From assembly GCA_023390215.1 (NCBI GenBank), contig JAEWDG010000040.1:1-6673 (forward strand): a stretch of 6,673 nucleotides of DNA, given 5' to 3'. Made by a program: the position numbers and the translations under genes. The notes under the pieces are model-generated. The model was not told the origin of the DNA. It worked only from the letters and a program-made list of their open reading frames with translations, and made no database searches. Shown here piece after piece: positions 6,547 through 6,673 of the stretch. The stretch comes from Bacteroidota bacterium (GTDB lineage: Bacteria > Bacteroidota > Bacteroidia > Chitinophagales > Chitinophagaceae). Within the stretch, counting starts at the first letter, position 1, and each line of letters begins with the position of its first letter.

Positions 6547-6654
6547 AATCCGCTGCAAAGAAAAGCAATTCGCGAATCTCTAAGGCGAAGTTGTATAGGT
6601 TGATGAAACTGGTTTGGTTTTTACAGGACTAATATTCGCACCTATACCAGCGGG

Positions 6655-6673
6655 ATGAGGGTTTGTATAATAA
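6655..6673 (+). CDS. Possible start of a gene cut by the window end (glycosyltransferase-like N-terminus)
   Basis: An ATG at 6655 opens MRVCII and the frame runs off the window. A short hydrophobic first strand of this kind is common at the start of Rossmann-type glycosyltransferases and of nucleotide-sugar enzymes. It would be divergent from the methyltransferase gene, 108 bases away. The upstream GGG lies only two bases before the ATG, too close for a normal ribosome site. Six codons cannot prove a gene. Confidence 0.25.

Noticed and set aside
6604..6633. Short frame from an ATG at 6604 reading MKLVWFLQD then stop, with a glycosyltransferase-like flavour
   Set aside because: Nine codons followed by TAA. 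The continuation after the stop is not convincing, and the ATG at 6655 is a simpler start.

Overview
The window looks like chromosomal DNA from a member of the Bacteroidota, most likely of the Chitinophagales/Sphingobacteriia type. Four lines of evidence support this: a type IX secretion (T9SS) C-terminal sorting domain on a secreted protease, an S46 dipeptidyl-peptidase, exact matches to the Bacteroidota -7 promoter box TAnnTTTG in front of several genes, and signal peptides whose predicted cleavage leaves an N-terminal glutamine. Base composition is moderate and no mobile element, phage gene or CRISPR array is visible.

Layout. Positions 1-178 are non-coding and hold a cluster of small palindromic (REP-like) repeats in two sequence families. 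They run up to a -7 box and the start of an S46 peptidase (204-2363, +) whose active-site and specificity residues fit DPP11, the Asp/Glu-specific enzyme. Converging on it is a DUF4197 gene (2445-3200, -) interrupted by one in-frame TAA, so it is annotated as a probable pseudogene. Upstream of that, on the same strand, is an M43 (pappalysin-like) zinc metalloprotease with a T9SS sorting domain (3356-4585, -). A 260-base divergent promoter region separates it from a plant-type glutaminyl cyclase lipoprotein (4846-5658, +). The cyclase stop codon directly abuts the stop codon of a convergent zinc-ribbon SAM-dependent methyltransferase (5659-6546, -). At the right edge a possible glycosyltransferase-like gene may begin (6655, +), but only six codons are inside the window.

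How the genes may work together. Three of them concern exported proteins and peptides: a secreted endoprotease (M43), a periplasmic exopeptidase that removes acidic dipeptides (DPP11), and a cyclase that caps N-terminal Gln as pyroglutamate. The predicted signal-peptidase cut sites of the M43 protease and the DUF4197 protein (Ala|Gln) would create cyclase substrates. The genes lie on alternating strands with their own promoters, so this is a functional theme and not an operon.

I do not see a new multi-gene system here. The observations most worth checking are the paired compensatory changes between two palindromic repeat variants, the nonsense codon in DUF4197, and the very short leader of the S46 gene.
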